Part shown: positions 5,834-6,382 of the stretch, piece by piece
Position numbering within the stretch: position 1 is the stretch's first letter
Layout of the letters: every line of letters starts with the position of its first letter
Program-made: the position numbers and the translations under genes
Notes under the pieces: generated by a model
Seen by the model: only the letters and a program-made list of their open reading frames with translations
Told to the model about the DNA's origin: nothing
The model's database searches: none
DNA from: Bacteroidota bacterium
GTDB lineage: Bacteria > Bacteroidota > Bacteroidia > NS11-12g > UBA955
Reading direction: 5' to 3'
DNA length: 6,382 bases
NCBI GenBank assembly: GCA_947450015.1
Contig: CANFUB010000157.1
Coordinates: 1-6,382, forward strand

Positions 5834-6382
5834 TTGAAAGCAATCGAACAACAACAAGTCGCCATCAAAGGCAGTAGAGATAAAAAAATCACCTTAGACC
5901 TTACTTTACCAGTTAGCAAAGTTAAAACCCCAGTGGTTATTTTCTGCCATGGGTTCAAAGGATTCAAAGATTGGGGCCATTTTAATTGGATAGCCACCGA
6001 ATTTGCAAAAGAAGGTTTAGCCTTTTTGAAATTTAATTTTTCTTACAATGGCACCACCGAGTCGCAGCTCATCGATTTAAGTAATATGGAAGCCTTCGCT
6101 CAAAATAATTATACCACAGAATTCAATGATTTGGGTGTGGTCATAGATTTCGTTGATAAAGAAGCAGAAACTTATAATATCGATAAGAATGAAATTTATT
6201 TAGTTGGTCATAGTAGAGGTGGAGGCATCGCCATGCTCCGAGCAAGCGATGACAGAAGAGTAAAGAAATTGGCATTATGGGCTTCGCTTTCCGAGTTCGA
6301 GAGTTTCTTTAGACCAGAAACCATCGAGCAGTGGGAGAAAGAAGGCGTAGTGTATGCGGTGAATAAAAGAACTGGTCAGAAC
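5834..6382 (+). CDS. Alpha/beta hydrolase (serine hydrolase), 3' end cut by window edge
   Basis: This frame stays open from the TTG at 5834 to the right edge, 183 codons. No ATG occurs before codon 85, and an in-frame stop at 5816-5818 closes the frame upstream, so TTG is the only common start that keeps the N-terminal strands. The product is an alpha/beta-hydrolase fold protein of a type common in Bacteroidota. It has the oxyanion-hole motif FCHGFKGFKDWG (37-48), the strand and loop KFNFSYNGTT (66-75), and the nucleophile elbow GHSRGG with Ser127 (125-130). The acid and histidine of the triad should lie beyond the window. There is no signal peptide, so it is probably cytoplasmic. Related proteins are annotated as dienelactone hydrolase-like, acyl-CoA thioester hydrolase-like or prolyl oligopeptidase-like, and the substrate cannot be told here. 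It follows the secreted repeat protein by 58 bp but probably has its own promoter. Confidence 0.9.
   Translation, partial: MKAIEQQQVAIKGSRDKKITLDLTLPVSKVKTPVVIFCHGFKGFKDWGHFNWIATEFAKEGLAFLKFNFSYNGTTESQLIDLSNMEAFAQNNYTTEFNDLGVVIDFVDKEAETYNIDKNEIYLVGHSRGGGIAMLRASDDRRVKKLALWASLSEFESFFRPETIEQWEKEGVVYAVNKRTGQN

Noticed and set aside
5815..5997. Open frame of 60 codons on the minus strand
   Set aside because: It is antisense to the start of the alpha/beta hydrolase, whose oxyanion-hole motif is encoded on the plus strand here.
1..6382. Mobile element, CRISPR array, tRNA/rRNA or defence island
   Set aside because: I saw no transposase or integrase motifs, regularly spaced direct repeats, RNA gene signatures or nuclease/helicase genes; the genes are ordinary chromosomal types with even composition.

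Overview
The window is AT-rich DNA from a member of the Bacteroidota, probably one of the aerobic, free-living lineages (Flavobacteriia, Chitinophagia or Saprospiria type). The evidence is a secreted protein with a type IX secretion (T9SS) C-terminal sorting domain, promoter elements of the Bacteroidota form TTTG-N(19-21)-TAnnTTTG, a lack of Shine-Dalgarno sequences, and protein sequences that resemble Bacteroidota homologues. All functional calls are by motif recognition from memory; no database search was run.

Layout. Two divergent transcription units share a 56-bp intergenic region (3701-3756). The leftward unit, read from 3700 down past base 1, holds three tightly packed genes. First is a glutaryl-CoA dehydrogenase-type acyl-CoA dehydrogenase. 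Next is an exported protein of unknown function that starts on TTG inside the end of the dehydrogenase gene (8-bp overlap). Last is a phosphoglucomutase/phosphomannomutase that starts 7 bp after the preceding stop codon and is cut by the left edge only near its C-terminus. The rightward unit begins with folB (dihydroneopterin aldolase, folate biosynthesis). An 81-bp gap follows, with an 11-bp-stem inverted repeat ending just before the next start codon. Then comes a 525-aa secreted protein made of seven delta-60-type repeats plus a T9SS sorting domain. After a 58-bp gap there is an alpha/beta hydrolase, which starts on TTG almost directly behind a perfect -7 promoter element and is cut by the right edge.

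How the genes fit together. The leftward genes look co-transcribed, but acyl-CoA oxidation, an exported protein and sugar-phosphate mutation do not form an obvious pathway, so this is probably a housekeeping operon of mixed content. folB is an ordinary metabolic gene. The repeat protein is predicted to be exported by Sec and then T9SS to the cell surface or medium. The hydrolase has no signal peptide and should be cytoplasmic.

I see no mobile element, CRISPR array, RNA gene, defence system or clear new multi-gene system. The points most worth a second look are the exported protein of the leftward operon (TTG start, ambiguous signal peptide, two similar halves with a faint GldN-like flavour), the hairpin before the repeat-protein gene, and the near-leaderless TTG-initiated hydrolase.
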